This document shows positions 1 to 7,303 of a DNA stretch of 25,073 nucleotides, one piece after another. Numbering within the stretch: the first letter of the stretch is position 1; each line of letters begins with the position of its first letter. The DNA comes from a virus, in the IMG/VR virus record IMGVR_UViG_3300025927_000137, positions 1 to 25,073 of that record. The stretch is one strand, 5' to 3'. Under the pieces are notes generated by a model, which saw only the letters and a program-made list of their open reading frames with translations, searched no databases and had not been told where the DNA came from. A program made the position numbers and the translations under genes.

Positions 1-1634
1 TATGCGCCATATAAGCGATTGACAAAGTTATAGGCACCCGATACCCCAACTATCTGCCATAATGCATCCTCTGACTTTAAATCGCGTTCCCATGTCAAAT
101 TTCTAAACATCTTCCATGAATGTCCGTACATCTCATACTTTGAGGTCATACACCTGTCAAGCCTGCGCCCCATATTCTCGCTTGCGAACCTATATGGCAG
201 CCATTGACCGTATGGCGTATCATGCCTATCCCGCCGTTCGTAATTAATATCGATTTGAGTCTTGTCAACAAAATTCAGGTCGAAAAAGTGCTTATCCAAA
301 CTAACATATTCAGCATTAACAGGCCAAAGACAAATATTACCCTCTGCCTGCAATGCACGAACCATAGGAATGAGCCAAAGTATATCGCCCAAACTGGCAA
401 ATTGACCTATGACGTATTTATCCCGCTTGACGTGCTGAATCGTTCTTCGTGGATTAGCGCCATGTACGCCAAACTGGTCTGTCAGTATTTTATTCGGCTG
501 ATTATATCCTTCAAATGCAAATCGTTCAGCAACATCGTCGGATGCGAACCTGATACCATGTTTTGTTTCAAGATAACGGCGGTATATACGGCATATTTGG
601 TGATCTTCCGGGTGGAATTGAGTTATCTCCGGGTCTGTAGCTAATATTTCCATAAGGCGCTTAGAGCGCAATGAAAAACCACCGTTACCTACATTAAGGC
701 CATCCTTGTACCACCACGGTGCGCCGATATAATCATATTGCAACCAATCATTGTTCCATGATTTCCAGTTATTCACAAATCCGTCATGCTGAAATACCAA
801 TACATGCGATGTTGGTATGTGCTTGTACATCTCATAGATACATAGCCTCGAATATTCCTCTTTACTTCGGATGTCAGGATGTAATAAACTGATATGCCCG
901 AAGTTGATTTGTTCGGTGCATTTTTTTAATGGCTCTTGTATGCGCTGCGGGTTGTTATCAATACATAGCAAAGTCACATCGGGCAAGTCCCAAAATTTAA
1001 AGTCGTCAGCAACATCCGGATAGTCATGGTGTCCTAAACTACTTTCGATACCTATGTGCTGAACAACTGATTGCTTGAGGCAGTAAGCCCCGTCCGATTT
1101 AAGGCAGGCGACGTGGTCCCAATTTGACGGCTCTTGCAACGCGGGTTTGATATATCTCTCATAAGCGACACGGTCAACGCAAAAATTGATTCCACCGACT
1201 GATTGTTTTTTGTACATAGTATCGGTTTCTTCGATTATTTTGTGCCTGCCCATTGTGGTGCAGTGGAAGCCGGTTAGTAAAGTACCGGGGATGTAGTGCT
1301 TGATAAGTTCGGTTACAGCGTTTGGTTTGATTAGAGTATCGGAGTCGAAGTTGATGATGTGTGTGAAACCCTGAGCGAATAATGCGTCATATCCAGATAA
1401 AAGTGTTTTCTTGACTCCGATATTATTATCATTGGTTCGCATCCGAATAGTTTGAATATTTTCGTTTTTCCTGAAATAATCATTAAGCAATTGACTTACT
1501 GCCAAATCGGTACTCCTGTCGTTTATGATTAATATCTGATGCGTCTCGGGTAGCTGCAGCCTTTCCAACGACCAAAGACATTCTTTTAGATAATTCGGGC
1601 GGTTAAATACCGGAACTAATATCCCTATTTTCAT
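1..1634 (-). CDS. Multi-domain glycosyltransferase (GT2 + DUF5672-like + GT9-like), 3' end outside window
   Basis: The frame is open for 544 codons from ATG at 1634 to the window edge, so the C-terminus is missing. Residues 1-130 look like a GT2 (GT-A) glycosyltransferase: start MKIGILVPVFNRP, then NDRSTD, then a DSD metal-binding motif at 97-99. Residues about 240-390 resemble DUF5672 (FQHDGF, IGAPWW, NGGFSLRS, HPEDHQICRIYRRYLE). From about 405 a third segment (VIGQFASLGDILWLIPMVRAL) looks like the start of a GT9/heptosyltransferase-like GT-B fold. Such proteins transfer sugars from nucleotide donors to glycans or proteins. The start overlaps the stop of the upstream gene by ATGA, so the two are probably translationally coupled. 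Acceptor and donor cannot be told. The GT2 call is firm; the GT9-like call is tentative because the domain is cut. Confidence 0.85.
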   Translation of the reverse strand, partial: MKIGILVPVFNRPNYLKECLWSLERLQLPETHQILIINDRSTDLAVSQLLNDYFRKNENIQTIRMRTNDNNIGVKKTLLSGYDALFAQGFTHIINFDSDTLIKPNAVTELIKHYIPGTLLTGFHCTTMGRHKIIEETDTMYKKQSVGGINFCVDRVAYERYIKPALQEPSNWDHVACLKSDGAYCLKQSVVQHIGIESSLGHHDYPDVADDFKFWDLPDVTLLCIDNNPQRIQEPLKKCTEQINFGHISLLHPDIRSKEEYSRLCIYEMYKHIPTSHVLVFQHDGFVNNWKSWNNDWLQYDYIGAPWWYKDGLNVGNGGFSLRSKRLMEILATDPEITQFHPEDHQICRIYRRYLETKHGIRFASDDVAERFAFEGYNQPNKILTDQFGVHGANPRRTIQHVKRDKYVIGQFASLGDILWLIPMVRALQAEGNICLWPVNAEYVSLDKHFFDLNFVDKTQIDINYERRDRHDTPYGQWLPYRFASENMGRRLDRCMTSKYEMYGHSWKMFRNLTWERDLKSEDALWQIVGVSGAYNFVNRLYGA

Positions 1635-2272
1635 CCCCTTAAAATTAAATGTAATCTTTTCAAACTATCAATATCCCGTGTCCTGTCGCGAATATCATTA
1701 CTCGTCTTTGCCCGGAAGTGCCATGAATCAAACCGCTCAAATCCGTTCAATCCCGCATCGATACGGATATTAACAGGCGTTGGTTCAATGCGGCCCTGCA
1801 ATAATTGGCCTATCAAAACATCCTCCGCTCCGTGTTCGGCTTCGGTTAATTCATCCCGCAATATATCCAAAACATCAGGTGAAAAAAAGATGCCAGCGCC
1901 GGAAATATAAGGCAATGCGCCGACATTATCAGGCCATCCATTCAGCCAACCTGCATAACATTTGGTTTTCGGCAGATTATAGGCTTCTTTGATAAGTCCG
2001 TCTTTCAGGATATAGGAGCATGAATTGGTTCGGAAGATAAAATCATATTCTTTATAATCTATCGCATCCAAAGCCAGTTTGAATTTCCAATGCATCATTT
2101 CGTATTTGTCGGAACAATCGACAGATAATTCATTACCGAGCCATCCTTTGTTGCCGCCGTAATAGTAGACAACGTCAACGTCGTTATGCGGCACATCTGT
2201 TAGTTGCTGCAATTGCATGAATTTATCGAAAGGCCATTCGGTGTAGGAAAGGACGAGGATTAGGATTTTCAT
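1631..2272 (-). CDS. Putative glycosyltransferase (fringe/GT31-like)
   Basis: 213 aa starting MKILILVLSYTEWPFDKF. Features seen are an N-terminal hydrophobic strand, YDFIFRTNSCSY near residues 77-88 (the position where fringe/GT31-like enzymes carry the donor-site loop), PYISGAGIFFSPDVLDIL near 121-138, and a later acidic EDVLIGQLL. The order 'SGAG, short helix, EDVLIG' is typical of GT31-like and related GT-A enzymes. No classical DXD is evident, so the metal site is uncertain. The gene lies between a 57-aa gene and the large glycosyltransferase with 4-base ATGA overlaps on both sides, placing it in one operon of sugar-modifying genes. It could instead be a non-catalytic member of that fold. 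Function in glycan transfer is inferred from motifs and neighbours. Confidence 0.6.
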   Translation of the reverse strand: MKILILVLSYTEWPFDKFMQLQQLTDVPHNDVDVVYYYGGNKGWLGNELSVDCSDKYEMMHWKFKLALDAIDYKEYDFIFRTNSCSYILKDGLIKEAYNLPKTKCYAGWLNGWPDNVGALPYISGAGIFFSPDVLDILRDELTEAEHGAEDVLIGQLLQGRIEPTPVNIRIDAGLNGFERFDSWHFRAKTSNDIRDRTRDIDSLKRLHLILRG

Positions 2273-2442
2273 AGATTTCTACATTCAACAAGTGATATGA
2301 TTTCATTTATTGATAATAGCAGCCATTTAAGAGTTCCGGTGTACCCGTCTCTGGTTAATTGAAGATTAAAAAATTCTTCTTTATTTGTTGATTTAAGAAC
2401 CCCGTTTTTAACAAGTATTTCTAAAATTTCTTTTTCTTCCAT
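2269..2442 (-). CDS. Small hypothetical protein, 57 aa
   Basis: 57 aa starting MEEKEILEILVKNGVLKSTN and ending LVECRNL. It fills the gap between the epimerase (stop 3 bases upstream of this start) and the glycosyltransferase-like gene (ATGA overlap at 2269-2272). That spacing is the main evidence that it is translated. The sequence is mostly helical in appearance, with a short hydrophobic stretch (KWLLLSINEIISLV) too short and mixed to be a sure membrane helix. I do not recognise a family. Confidence 0.6.
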   Translation of the reverse strand: MEEKEILEILVKNGVLKSTNKEEFFNLQLTRDGYTGTLKWLLLSINEIISLVECRNL

Positions 2443-2445
2443 GAT

Positions 2446-3234
2446 CTATAATTTTAACATCCTCATAATCCCCTCCTCAAACCCAATGCATCCCGGTATC
2501 CCCGGACTTGCCACGCTATATTGCATATCGGTTTTTGAAGGTGGAAGTTTCATTATTTCAAGCCTGCGACCCTTAACCCGCTCGATAACAGCAATAGCCT
2601 CCATTATCGTCATGCCCTTACCCGTACCAACATCGACTAATCCCGGAGGTGAGTCTAAATTATCAATGATCGCCCGAACAGCATCGTCAATGTAAATAAA
2701 ATCCCGTACCTGCTGGCCGCCGTTGATAATAAGCCTGTCTTTCTCTAAAGCGGCCTTAACTATACCCTTGTTATTGCCATGCCCGTAGATGTTGAAGAAC
2801 CTTAGCCCAGTCGCGTTCTTGCCGATTGCAAGATGCTCAATATAGCGTTTAGTATAAGCATAAGGATTAGTCAGTTCTGCCGCGCTGGTGCTGCTTGCGT
2901 ATATAATCCGCGTCGGTATGCTCATTATCTGCTTCGTGTAAACGATATTGCTATCGAATAGTTCAGGGATAAACGAATCGGACGTAGTGGTTACGGCGGC
3001 AAGGTGGATGATGTAATCGGGAATAGTTTCGGGTAATTCGTTATAACCTCCGCATATCACATTATAATCTGATAGCTTCGGCAATAAATGCCTGCCAATA
3101 AAACCGTTCGCCCCGGGCATAAATATTGTTTTTTTATCGTTCAATTTAACTCCTGTTTTTAAATTCTCCGACCAGTATAGTGTTTCATCAGGTGGGATGT
3201 CTTTTAGTTCGGTGGATGGGGGTAGGGTGTTCAT
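2446..3234 (-). CDS. NAD-dependent epimerase/dehydratase (extended SDR)
   Basis: 262 aa. A Rossmann nucleotide-binding motif GANGFIGRHLL lies near residues 42-52. It is followed by IIHLAAVTTT (the HLAA strand typical of sugar-nucleotide SDRs), an ASST segment and the catalytic YxxxK as YAYTK near 126-130. RDFIYIDDAVRAI near 185 is the usual second signature of this family. Members interconvert or dehydrate nucleotide sugars (for example UDP-glucose 4-epimerase or GDP-mannose dehydratase relatives); the exact substrate is not readable. At 262 aa it is shorter than the usual 300-340, mainly in the C-terminal substrate domain. It starts 3 bases after the methyltransferase stop, so the two are cotranscribed. 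It probably supplies an activated sugar to the downstream glycosyltransferases. Confidence 0.88.
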   Translation of the reverse strand: MNTLPPSTELKDIPPDETLYWSENLKTGVKLNDKKTIFMPGANGFIGRHLLPKLSDYNVICGGYNELPETIPDYIIHLAAVTTTSDSFIPELFDSNIVYTKQIMSIPTRIIYASSTSAAELTNPYAYTKRYIEHLAIGKNATGLRFFNIYGHGNNKGIVKAALEKDRLIINGGQQVRDFIYIDDAVRAIIDNLDSPPGLVDVGTGKGMTIMEAIAVIERVKGRRLEIMKLPPSKTDMQYSVASPGIPGCIGFEEGIMRMLKL

Positions 3235-3237
3235 TTA

Positions 3238-3909
3238 TCAGACAAGGCGCTTTTTAGTTATGATATAACCAGGGCCGCTTTTTATATACTCAACCTCAAT
3301 CATTTGGCCAATTGTTTTTAAAATTGCTTTAAAATAATTCTTCGTTATCTCAACATCTGTTGGTATACTCGCCAAAATTGAGTTCCAATAATTTTCGCCT
3401 GTTTGAATCAGTTCCTCCTTCTCGCACACCACCACAAAACTATGATTAAAGTCACACCCACTTACCCAAACCTTATGCCCAAGTTCGGACAGATAACCGC
3501 CGATTTCGCTACCGTCAAATGAATGAAGATGCTTCCTGTTATTCTTCGGATGCCAGTACTCCTGCGATTTGTGAGGCAGGTATAAAAACAAAATTCCGCC
3601 GACTTTAATCTTCGTCATCCAGTAATCAAGCACATTGTAAACATTCTCTTTGATGTGCTCCAAACAATGGCTGCTAAACAAATACTCAAACTGCCCGTTT
3701 GGCAATCGCATAGCATCATACGTCGGATCGATAGACGGCTCAATGCCGATAGCTCCGGGTAGCATCCATTTCTCTTTGGAATATCCCACATCGAGGCCAA
3801 CACCGATACAATAGTGCTGCGCTAACTGGCGTATCCATAATGATGCGCCTCCTATGGCCTCATGGGAAGGGTATTCAACACCGTTAAACTTTATAAATTC
3901 GAGTGGCAT
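3238..3909 (-). CDS. Class I SAM-dependent methyltransferase
   Basis: 223 aa. GVGLDVGYSKEKW near residues 36-48 fits motif I of a Rossmann methyltransferase. IGIEPSIDPTYDA follows as the second strand with an acidic ribose-binding residue. FEYLFSSHCLEHIKE is the typical 'fDlvvs.hvLEH' motif IV region of Methyltransf_11-like enzymes, and VGGILFLYLPH is the post-IV strand. It is most like enzymes that methylate sugars or small molecules, not DNA: there is no DPPY or Cys-based catalytic motif. It sits directly upstream of the epimerase in the glycan operon, 2 bases after the small membrane gene, so O-methylation of a sugar is a reasonable inference. Substrate unknown. Confidence 0.8.
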   Translation of the reverse strand: MPLEFIKFNGVEYPSHEAIGGASLWIRQLAQHYCIGVGLDVGYSKEKWMLPGAIGIEPSIDPTYDAMRLPNGQFEYLFSSHCLEHIKENVYNVLDYWMTKIKVGGILFLYLPHKSQEYWHPKNNRKHLHSFDGSEIGGYLSELGHKVWVSGCDFNHSFVVVCEKEELIQTGENYWNSILASIPTDVEITKNYFKAILKTIGQMIEVEYIKSGPGYIITKKRLV

Positions 3910-3911
3910 AG

Positions 3912-4169
3912 TTATTTTTTTTCGCGTAAATGCTTAATACCTTCGCTTATTAACAGGTATGGCATGTATAAAATAGCCAAGTAAAACGGCGAACCGAATA
4001 TGCTTATCATGGTTATTTGAGGCCAACCACTTAGTCCTTCATTATAATGTATACACCAAAATGGTATCAATACAATTGATGATACTATCGCTACAAGAAA
4101 ATACAATCCCAGCCAAAAAGCATCGTCTAATTCTTTTATTTTTTTCATGGTTGTTTTATTTAGTGGCAT
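3912..4169 (-). CDS. Small membrane protein with two transmembrane segments
   Basis: 85 aa with two clear hydrophobic stretches: about residues 18-39 (FWLGLYFLVAIVSSIVLIPFW) and 52-73 (ISIFGSPFYLAILYMPYLLI). The tail is charged (KHLREKK). A hairpin membrane topology with basic ends is compatible with a holin, but no lysis enzyme lies nearby in this window, so that stays a guess. A second ATG at residue 8 (position 4148) is an equally possible start. It follows a 41-aa gene by 2 bases and precedes the methyltransferase by 2 bases, so it belongs to the same transcript. Confidence 0.65.
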   Translation of the reverse strand: MPLNKTTMKKIKELDDAFWLGLYFLVAIVSSIVLIPFWCIHYNEGLSGWPQITMISIFGSPFYLAILYMPYLLISEGIKHLREKK

Positions 4170-4171
4170 AT

Positions 4172-4297
4172 TTATTTATTAAAATCTACTTCTTTATTTT
4201 CCCAACAGCGGGTACATTTAAATGTACACTTTCCAAATGCAATATATACGAATACCCATTTGTGATCGAAAATACTGCACAGTAATTTACTTCCCAT
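4172..4297 (-). CDS. Tiny Cys-containing protein, DUF1660-like
   Basis: 41 aa. It begins MGSKLLCSIFDHKWVFVYIA and later has the Cys pair CTRCW. The layout 'KLLCxxFxHKW ... CxRCG/W' matches my recollection of the DUF1660 'prophage protein' family of very short phage proteins, probably zinc-binding through two N-terminal and two C-terminal ligands. The start lies 11 bases inside the preceding 33-aa gene, and the stop is 2 bases before the next start. Family assignment rests on the motif pattern only. Confidence 0.55.
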   Translation of the reverse strand: MGSKLLCSIFDHKWVFVYIAFGKCTFKCTRCWENKEVDFNK

Positions 4298-4388
4298 CTC
4301 TTATCATCCTAACCAACGTGTAAATTATCATCACAAGCGGTGGAGTGTCCATTGCAATTCCGAATATCAATAGCATGTTACTTGTCAT
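4287..4388 (-). CDS. Very small single-pass membrane protein
   Basis: 33 aa starting MTSNMLLIFGIAMD and ending VRMIRDGK. Most of it is hydrophobic, with a basic C-terminus, so one membrane helix is likely. It overlaps its neighbours by 11 bases on each side (stop of the 62-aa gene, start of the 41-aa gene), a regular chain that supports translation. No family recognised. Confidence 0.45.
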   Translation of the reverse strand: MTSNMLLIFGIAMDTPPLVMIIYTLVRMIRDGK

Positions 4389-4566
4389 ACTCCCTCTTTT
4401 CTCCCTTATGCGGGTCGCTTTCCTGTTTTGGCATAGGCAATGTTTTGGCATGTTCCTTTAATATATGCGCCGCATGCGGCGATATTTTCCGGCTCTGCTG
4501 ATCTGCCTCCGACTGTAACTTTGCCGCTGTAACGTCGTCTACTAACGGTTGGAGCCTTTTTCCCAT
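4378..4566 (-). CDS. Small ribbon-helix-helix-like protein
   Basis: 62 aa: MGKRLQPLVDD, then two helix-like segments (VTAAKLQSEADQQSRKIS and PHAAHILKEHAKTL), then a charged, flexible tail. A short strand followed by two helices of this spacing resembles Arc/CopG-type ribbon-helix-helix DNA-binding proteins, which act as dimers in autoregulation. The start lies 25 bases inside the upstream 92-aa gene in another frame. Alternatively it is just a small helical phage protein. The DNA-binding role is inferred. Confidence 0.5.
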   Translation of the reverse strand: MGKRLQPLVDDVTAAKLQSEADQQSRKISPHAAHILKEHAKTLPMPKQESDPHKGEKREYDK

Positions 4567-4820
4567 TTCTTTACTTGCTTTAAAACATTACTTAACGCGG
4601 CCTCAAAATCATAATGATAACAAACAGCCTCAAATTTTGAATTTGCCTGCACACGTATTATTGTATCCCGGTTTATCATTTCTTTCTCAATGGCACGGGT
4701 CGCTATTCGCGAACGGCCTATTACCTGCGCGGCTGTTTCACCAAATAGTTTGTGATAGTCGAGTTGAATGTCTATTCTGCCGGGGCATAGCCGCATTAAT
4801 TCGGTAATAATTTCATTCAT
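4542..4820 (-). CDS. Hypothetical protein, possible regulator at the head of the glycan operon
   Basis: 92 aa starting MNEIITELMRLCPGRIDIQL. The centre (KLFGETAAQVIGRSRIATRAIEKEMI) could form a helix-turn-helix pair, but I do not recognise a family. It is the first gene of the leftward run that ends in the glycosyltransferases. Its start codon sits inside a perfect 7-3-7 palindrome, which would suit autoregulation by this protein or by the small ribbon-helix-helix-like protein encoded next. Function unknown. Confidence 0.5.
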   Translation of the reverse strand: MNEIITELMRLCPGRIDIQLDYHKLFGETAAQVIGRSRIATRAIEKEMINRDTIIRVQANSKFEAVCYHYDFEAALSNVLKQVKKWEKGSNR

Positions 4821-4835
4821 ACTACAAAGTAGTAT
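4819..4835. promoter_or_regulatory. Palindrome over the start codon of the 92-aa gene (candidate operator)
   Basis: ATACTAC-AAA-GTAGTAT, arms of 7 bp with a 3-base centre and no mismatch. It overlaps the ATG at 4818-4820 and the presumed transcription start region of the leftward operon. Protein binding here would block transcription or ribosome access. The site is seen directly; its role is inferred. Confidence 0.45.
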
Positions 4836-4875
4836 ATAATATTATTAGCAAACAACTTTATTTTAAAATTGTTAA

Positions 4876-5043
4876 ATGGCTATGAATATTCAAGCAGTTT
4901 GGGAGGTGGTTGCAACTATTGTATTCACTCTCGCCGCATTTAGTTACCCGACAGCAGCTCCGTATTATTAGGGTTTTCGCGGCTTCGCTATTATATTGGC
5001 TATAGTCGGCTGGTTCCTGATCTTCACAACCTTATTTCATTAA
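4876..5043 (+). pseudogene. Two-helix membrane protein gene interrupted by an in-frame TAG
   Basis: The frame starts MAMNIQAVWEVVATIVFTLA and reaches TAG after 31 codons (4969-4971). It then continues in the same frame for 23 more codons (start GFRGFAIILAIVGWFLIF) to TAA at 5041-5043. Each half has one clean hydrophobic helix, so the joined 55-residue product would be a normal hairpin membrane protein of holin-like size. The TAG could have arisen from TGG (Trp) or another codon by one change. Possibilities are a recent nonsense mutation, a base error, or readthrough of the amber codon; alternatively only the first 31 residues are used. It is one of two plus-strand genes here with a single in-frame stop, and is transcribed away from the 92-aa gene. 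Confidence 0.5.
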
Positions 5044-5077
5044 AAAAACCGGGCGAGTTTGAGTGCTGCATCCCGGT
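5042..5077 (-). terminator. Rho-independent terminator of the capsid operon
   Basis: Read on the minus strand, ACCGGG (5077-5072) pairs with CCCGGT (5053-5048) across an 18-base loop and is followed at once by a run of seven T. Flanking bases can add one A-T and one G-T pair. It lies about 115 bases beyond the capsid stop codon, where a transcript from the structural genes should end. In the plus direction there is no T run, so it acts on the minus strand only. The loop is longer than usual. The 5078-5191 stretch holds no convincing gene. Confidence 0.6.
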
Positions 5078-5191
5078 CTAAAAACCATATCTAAAACCTT
5101 ATGAAAACTAAAGGTAATTATAAAATTCTGATATATACAAATAAAAAAGCCGCTCATTTCTAAGCTGTCATTAAATATAAACTCAAATCAC

Positions 5192-6475
5192 TTAACTTGC
5201 GAAAGCATCAAGCGTTACCTTAACGAATGATTCAGGATAGAAGTTCGCTAAAGCAATTCTTTCTTCGATGAGAACGGTTGTAATGTTCTGTACAAAGTTA
5301 GTCCCGTTTTCCTGAGAGAAGCGCAATGTTGCATCTGCCTTTTGGAAGATACGGGCACCCATCGCAAAATCACCTACAAATCCTTCTGATGGATTAAACA
5401 CTGTATGCTGAATTACCGGCAAATCTCCTAAATACAGCATATTGTTTGACGCATTGAAGCGGATAGGATAAGTGTATAACTGCACATCCCCGGTTGATTT
5501 GTTAATCAGAATTTGCAGATAATCTTCCGGCGAAGTCCATGCGGCAGTAGCAACCCTTTTCTGGCGACGTACATAAGTCGAAGCAGCCAGTAACTTATCG
5601 ATGTTATTCGATGAGGTTGTTACGCCTGAGTACGGCAATGAAAGAGCGGTGGCGTTGGTATACAACCCTGAAAGGTTATTGGTAGTGCCATTACCTTTGA
5701 ACACCTGAATATCCTCCGCATCATACAGTTTCATTGGAAGATCGGCAGACAGGAATGATGTTGCTCCTACAATATCCTCCAAAAACTCATCGGCTACGTT
5801 AATCCAGCCTGCGATTTTAACTACAGGTGCATCAACGATAGTTTCAAGGTAATCGAATTGAGGCTTGGTAGTTGCCGGAGCAACAGTAGTAATTACACCA
5901 TTAGCGTCATCATTGGCAAAGCGTACATAACGAACCAGGTTAGAAATAGTAGGAGACACCGGGATAAAATTACGGGCATGTACTATTTCGTGAGCCGGGC
6001 CGATAATTGGCGTATACAGCGGAGCGACAGCGCCGGAAGTAACCAACATTGTTGATGGGGCTTTCAATTCAACCGCATACCCTCCCTTTTTATTGGACAG
6101 ATATTGCTTAATTTCAGCCTCTTTACCTTCCATTGCCTCTGCGATAGAATCCCCGAATGTTTTACGGCGCTGGTTGTCCTGTTCAACTTTCGCCTTATTC
6201 ATCTCGGTGAGTGAGTTTTTTAACTCATCGATCATCTCCTGCTGGCTCTTGCCTTTAGCTTCGGATGCTTCTTTAAAGTCCTTTAGGGAATTTTCCAGTG
6301 ATTCTGATTTTTGCAGAATGGCTGCGTTTTGATCTTCGGTAGCTTTTTTATAGCCCTCTAAAGATTTCTGAGTATCGGCATCCAAAGCGTTGAATGCCTT
6401 ATTCATAAGTTCGATACCCTGCTTTACTTCTGCGGAGGCATCTTCACTTGCTTTGATAAATATTTTTTCTGACAT
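5192..6475 (-). CDS. HK97-type major capsid protein
   Basis: 427 aa. Residues 1-115 are charged and coiled-coil-like (MSEKIFIKASEDASAEVKQG, with repeated Glu/Lys heptads), typical of the N-terminal scaffolding (delta) domain removed by the prohead protease. From about 130 the shell domain begins (GGYAVELKAPSTML, PLYTPIIGPAHEIVHARNFI), with the usual HK97-fold features: an extended loop with Gly/Asn-rich segments (FKGNGTTNNLSGLYTN) and a C-terminal strand region (DATLRFSQENGTNFVQN, EERIALANF). It forms the icosahedral shell. It follows the protease by 2 bases, the canonical order portal, protease, capsid, though here the plus-strand cassette splits the run. A minus-strand terminator lies downstream. 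Confidence 0.95.
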   Translation of the reverse strand: MSEKIFIKASEDASAEVKQGIELMNKAFNALDADTQKSLEGYKKATEDQNAAILQKSESLENSLKDFKEASEAKGKSQQEMIDELKNSLTEMNKAKVEQDNQRRKTFGDSIAEAMEGKEAEIKQYLSNKKGGYAVELKAPSTMLVTSGAVAPLYTPIIGPAHEIVHARNFIPVSPTISNLVRYVRFANDDANGVITTVAPATTKPQFDYLETIVDAPVVKIAGWINVADEFLEDIVGATSFLSADLPMKLYDAEDIQVFKGNGTTNNLSGLYTNATALSLPYSGVTTSSNNIDKLLAASTYVRRQKRVATAAWTSPEDYLQILINKSTGDVQLYTYPIRFNASNNMLYLGDLPVIQHTVFNPSEGFVGDFAMGARIFQKADATLRFSQENGTNFVQNITTVLIEERIALANFYPESFVKVTLDAFAS

Positions 6476-6477
6476 TT

Positions 6478-7260
6478 TTAGTTAATTGTAAAAGACGTGA
6501 AAACTGATTTCTGACTATTGATCGCCAATCCTGCAAAGAGAGAAACCGGCTTTGCTTCTTCTTGAGTGCCCTTCGGCGGCTCTGCTTCCACAAGTGATTT
6601 TTTACCCAATTCGTATAGTTGCGAACCGTATTGTTTTACCGCTATTTCAAGCAGTGCAAATGTTTCATCTGTCAATGTGCCATTTCTGAGCAACTTCATC
6701 ATGATGCCTACCTGATCGTTTATCTGTTGTGGTGTCAATGATTTGAAGCCGGTAAATGGGGTTTGGTCATTTGCGCCCAATGTCACACATGACCCTTCAT
6801 ATAATTTTATCTCACTTATCTCCCTGTAGGTATCCCATTCGTAGGTAGCATCATCCTTCACAACATTGCTCCACTTCATAGCGACATAGCCGATAGAGTT
6901 TTGTATGACCAAGCCGCTGCCCATCAACTCTAAAGCATCTTTGCCGTAGCTTGTTTTATCGTTCACCGGCGTTTCGTGGTACAAACCCTGTGCTCTTTCC
7001 TCTAACAGAGTCGGCTTGCCTAATGGTTGCGCCCAATTATGTTGGTTAAGAAAAAAGATTTCATTTGTTCCAATCGGGCCGCGTTCGGCTATGGTTTTTG
7101 CAAATGCTCCGGGCTTGATAATATCGTCGTCGTAATCAAGATTATTAAATGCAGACCAGTACCCGGTGACAATCCCGTTCTTGGTATCAATGTCGCCGAC
7201 CTGCATTGTCATTGATTTGAATTGCATTAATCCGTATGGGGTATCTTCTTTTTGTTGCAT
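6478..7260 (-). CDS. HK97-family prohead protease
   Basis: 260 aa from ATG at 7260 (start MQQKEDTPYGLMQF). The frame stays open further upstream to 7365, but that part would overlap the divergent promoter and regulator gene, so I chose the later start. GIVTGYWSAFNNLDYDDDIIKPGAF is the classic prohead protease opening (GyasvFn..D..gDii.pGAF). FFLNQHN carries the likely catalytic His, and a later YVAMKW...EISEIKLYEGSCVT matches the region with the catalytic Ser. It cleaves the capsid scaffold domain during head maturation. The C-terminal 70 residues are a charged extension. Promoter for this start: only a weak TATATTTT box at 7271-7278 with no good upstream element. Confidence 0.92.
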   Translation of the reverse strand: MQQKEDTPYGLMQFKSMTMQVGDIDTKNGIVTGYWSAFNNLDYDDDIIKPGAFAKTIAERGPIGTNEIFFLNQHNWAQPLGKPTLLEERAQGLYHETPVNDKTSYGKDALELMGSGLVIQNSIGYVAMKWSNVVKDDATYEWDTYREISEIKLYEGSCVTLGANDQTPFTGFKSLTPQQINDQVGIMMKLLRNGTLTDETFALLEIAVKQYGSQLYELGKKSLVEAEPPKGTQEEAKPVSLFAGLAINSQKSVFTSFTIN

Positions 7261-7303
7261 TATGGGTATAAAAATATAGTATAAAAAAATAACTTTAGGA
7301 TTT

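Noticed and set aside
204-644. 146-codon open frame on the plus strand
   Set aside because: It lies wholly inside the minus-strand glycosyltransferase frame, which has coherent GT2 and DUF5672-like motifs; the plus frame has none.
2441-2695. Plus-strand frame of 84 codons
   Set aside because: Antisense to the end of the epimerase gene; no motif of its own.
5101-5163. 20-codon frame starting MKTKGNYKILIY
   Set aside because: Very short, no conserved motif, isolated between a terminator and the convergent capsid gene; its A-rich leader alone is not enough.
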